A DNA stretch of 13,709 nucleotides, taken from contig JAFRWQ010000086.1 of NCBI GenBank assembly GCA_017437925.1, positions 1-13,709 on the forward strand. Direction: 5' to 3'. Below, piece by piece: positions 13,470 to 13,709 of this stretch; within the stretch, counting starts at the first letter, position 1, and every line of letters starts with the position of its first letter. The notes beneath the pieces are model-generated. The model searched no databases. It was given only the letters and a program-made list of their open reading frames with translations, and was not told where the DNA came from. Origin of the DNA: Bacillota bacterium (lineage in GTDB: Bacteria > Bacillota_A > Clostridia > Peptostreptococcales > Anaerovoracaceae). The position numbers were made by a program, and so were the translations under genes.

Positions 13470-13709
13470 CTAAGACAGTTTCACGTTCTTCATGATCTCC
13501 GCGAATTCGTCGTCGGTGCAGTAGACTATGTGGCCCTCGGACACGGTGTGATACGAGAGCTGGCTCTCGTCCTGGTCCTTGGGAGGCTCGTAGCTTATCC
13601 TCACCCTGGTCTTTTCGGAGACCGGGTCGGGAAGGGGTATGGCCGAGAGCAGGGCCCTGGTGTAGGGATGGCAGGGATTGGCGAAGAGATCGTCGGAATC
13701 CGCCAGCTC
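13470..13709 (-). CDS. Oligopeptide/dipeptide ABC transporter ATP-binding protein, C-terminal fragment
   Basis: The last 79 residues of a protein cut by the right window edge, ending with TAG at 13472-13470. My translation opens ELADSDDLFANPCHPYTRAL and continues LSAIPLPDPVSEKTR, then EGHIVYCTDDEFAE. The HPYTRALLSAIPLPDP segment is the hallmark of the C-terminal oligopeptide-transport domain after the ATPase core in OppF/DppF and related proteins. In the full protein it would energise peptide import at the inner face of the membrane. The cysteine often found in these C-terminal domains (in the CHPYT and VYC contexts) is present. Walker motifs are outside the window. Other genes of the transporter would lie to the right, upstream on this strand. 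Confidence 0.9.
   Translation of the reverse strand, partial: ELADSDDLFANPCHPYTRALLSAIPLPDPVSEKTRVRISYEPPKDQDESQLSYHTVSEGHIVYCTDDEFAEIMKNVKLS

Noticed and set aside
1..13709. CRISPR arrays, tRNA/rRNA, transposases, phage genes, toxin-antitoxin or defence islands
   Set aside because: Looked for on both strands. The only repeats are short tandem arrays without spacers, and every large gene belongs to a metabolic, transport or nuclease family. The NYN protein and the P-loop kinase were considered as toxin candidates, but neither has an antitoxin-like partner.

Overview
The window looks like chromosomal sequence from a GC-rich anaerobic Bacillota, probably class Clostridia. This is inferred from the protein families, from strong AGGAGG-type ribosome binding sites before almost every gene, and from frequent ATA (Ile) and AGG (Arg) codons despite the high GC. 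Synergistota share some of these traits and are not excluded. The content is mostly housekeeping and peptide/amino-acid metabolism. I found no phage, transposon, CRISPR, toxin-antitoxin or defence module, no RNA gene, and no clear undescribed system.

Layout, left to right. (1) The C-terminal end of a U32 family peptidase on + (2-430) ends at a hairpin that can terminate from both directions. (2) A minus-strand unit at 3008-555 reads NYN/OST-HTH protein, then ribonuclease HII (overlapping), then an unknown four-helix membrane protein with a very acidic tail. It has a near-consensus promoter at 3043-3071 with a direct repeat touching the -35. (3) A compact minus-strand operon of seven genes runs from 10455 to 3175: tandem-GNAT acetyltransferase, peptidase T, ABC exporter half, KDPG/KHG-type aldolase, P-loop kinase-like protein, D-2-hydroxyacid dehydrogenase, M42 aminopeptidase. 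It closes with a terminator at 3119-3155. The four middle genes are joined by three ATGA stop/start overlaps. (4) Divergent from it, on +, are a flavodoxin-fold NADPH:FMN oxidoreductase with a cysteine motif of the iron-sulfur flavoprotein type and a YfcE-like phosphodiesterase, driven by a TTGACA promoter. (5) A convergent junction holds a perfect 14-bp terminator hairpin and a 3 x 24 bp tandem repeat. (6) On minus, an M20 amidohydrolase/peptidase has its own promoter and a hairpin in its leader. (7) The C-terminal end of an oligopeptide/dipeptide ABC transporter ATPase lies on minus at the right edge.

Functionally, the window holds four hydrolases of peptide or aminoacyl substrates (U32, M42, PepT, M20) and an oligopeptide importer ATPase, which fits a cell living largely on peptides. 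The aldolase, kinase and dehydrogenase inside the peptidase operon suggest a small 2-keto or hydroxy-acid pathway of unknown substrate. The most useful leads are that metabolic block, the NYN/RNase HII pairing, the repeat-flanked promoter, the two intergenic tandem repeats and the leader hairpin.
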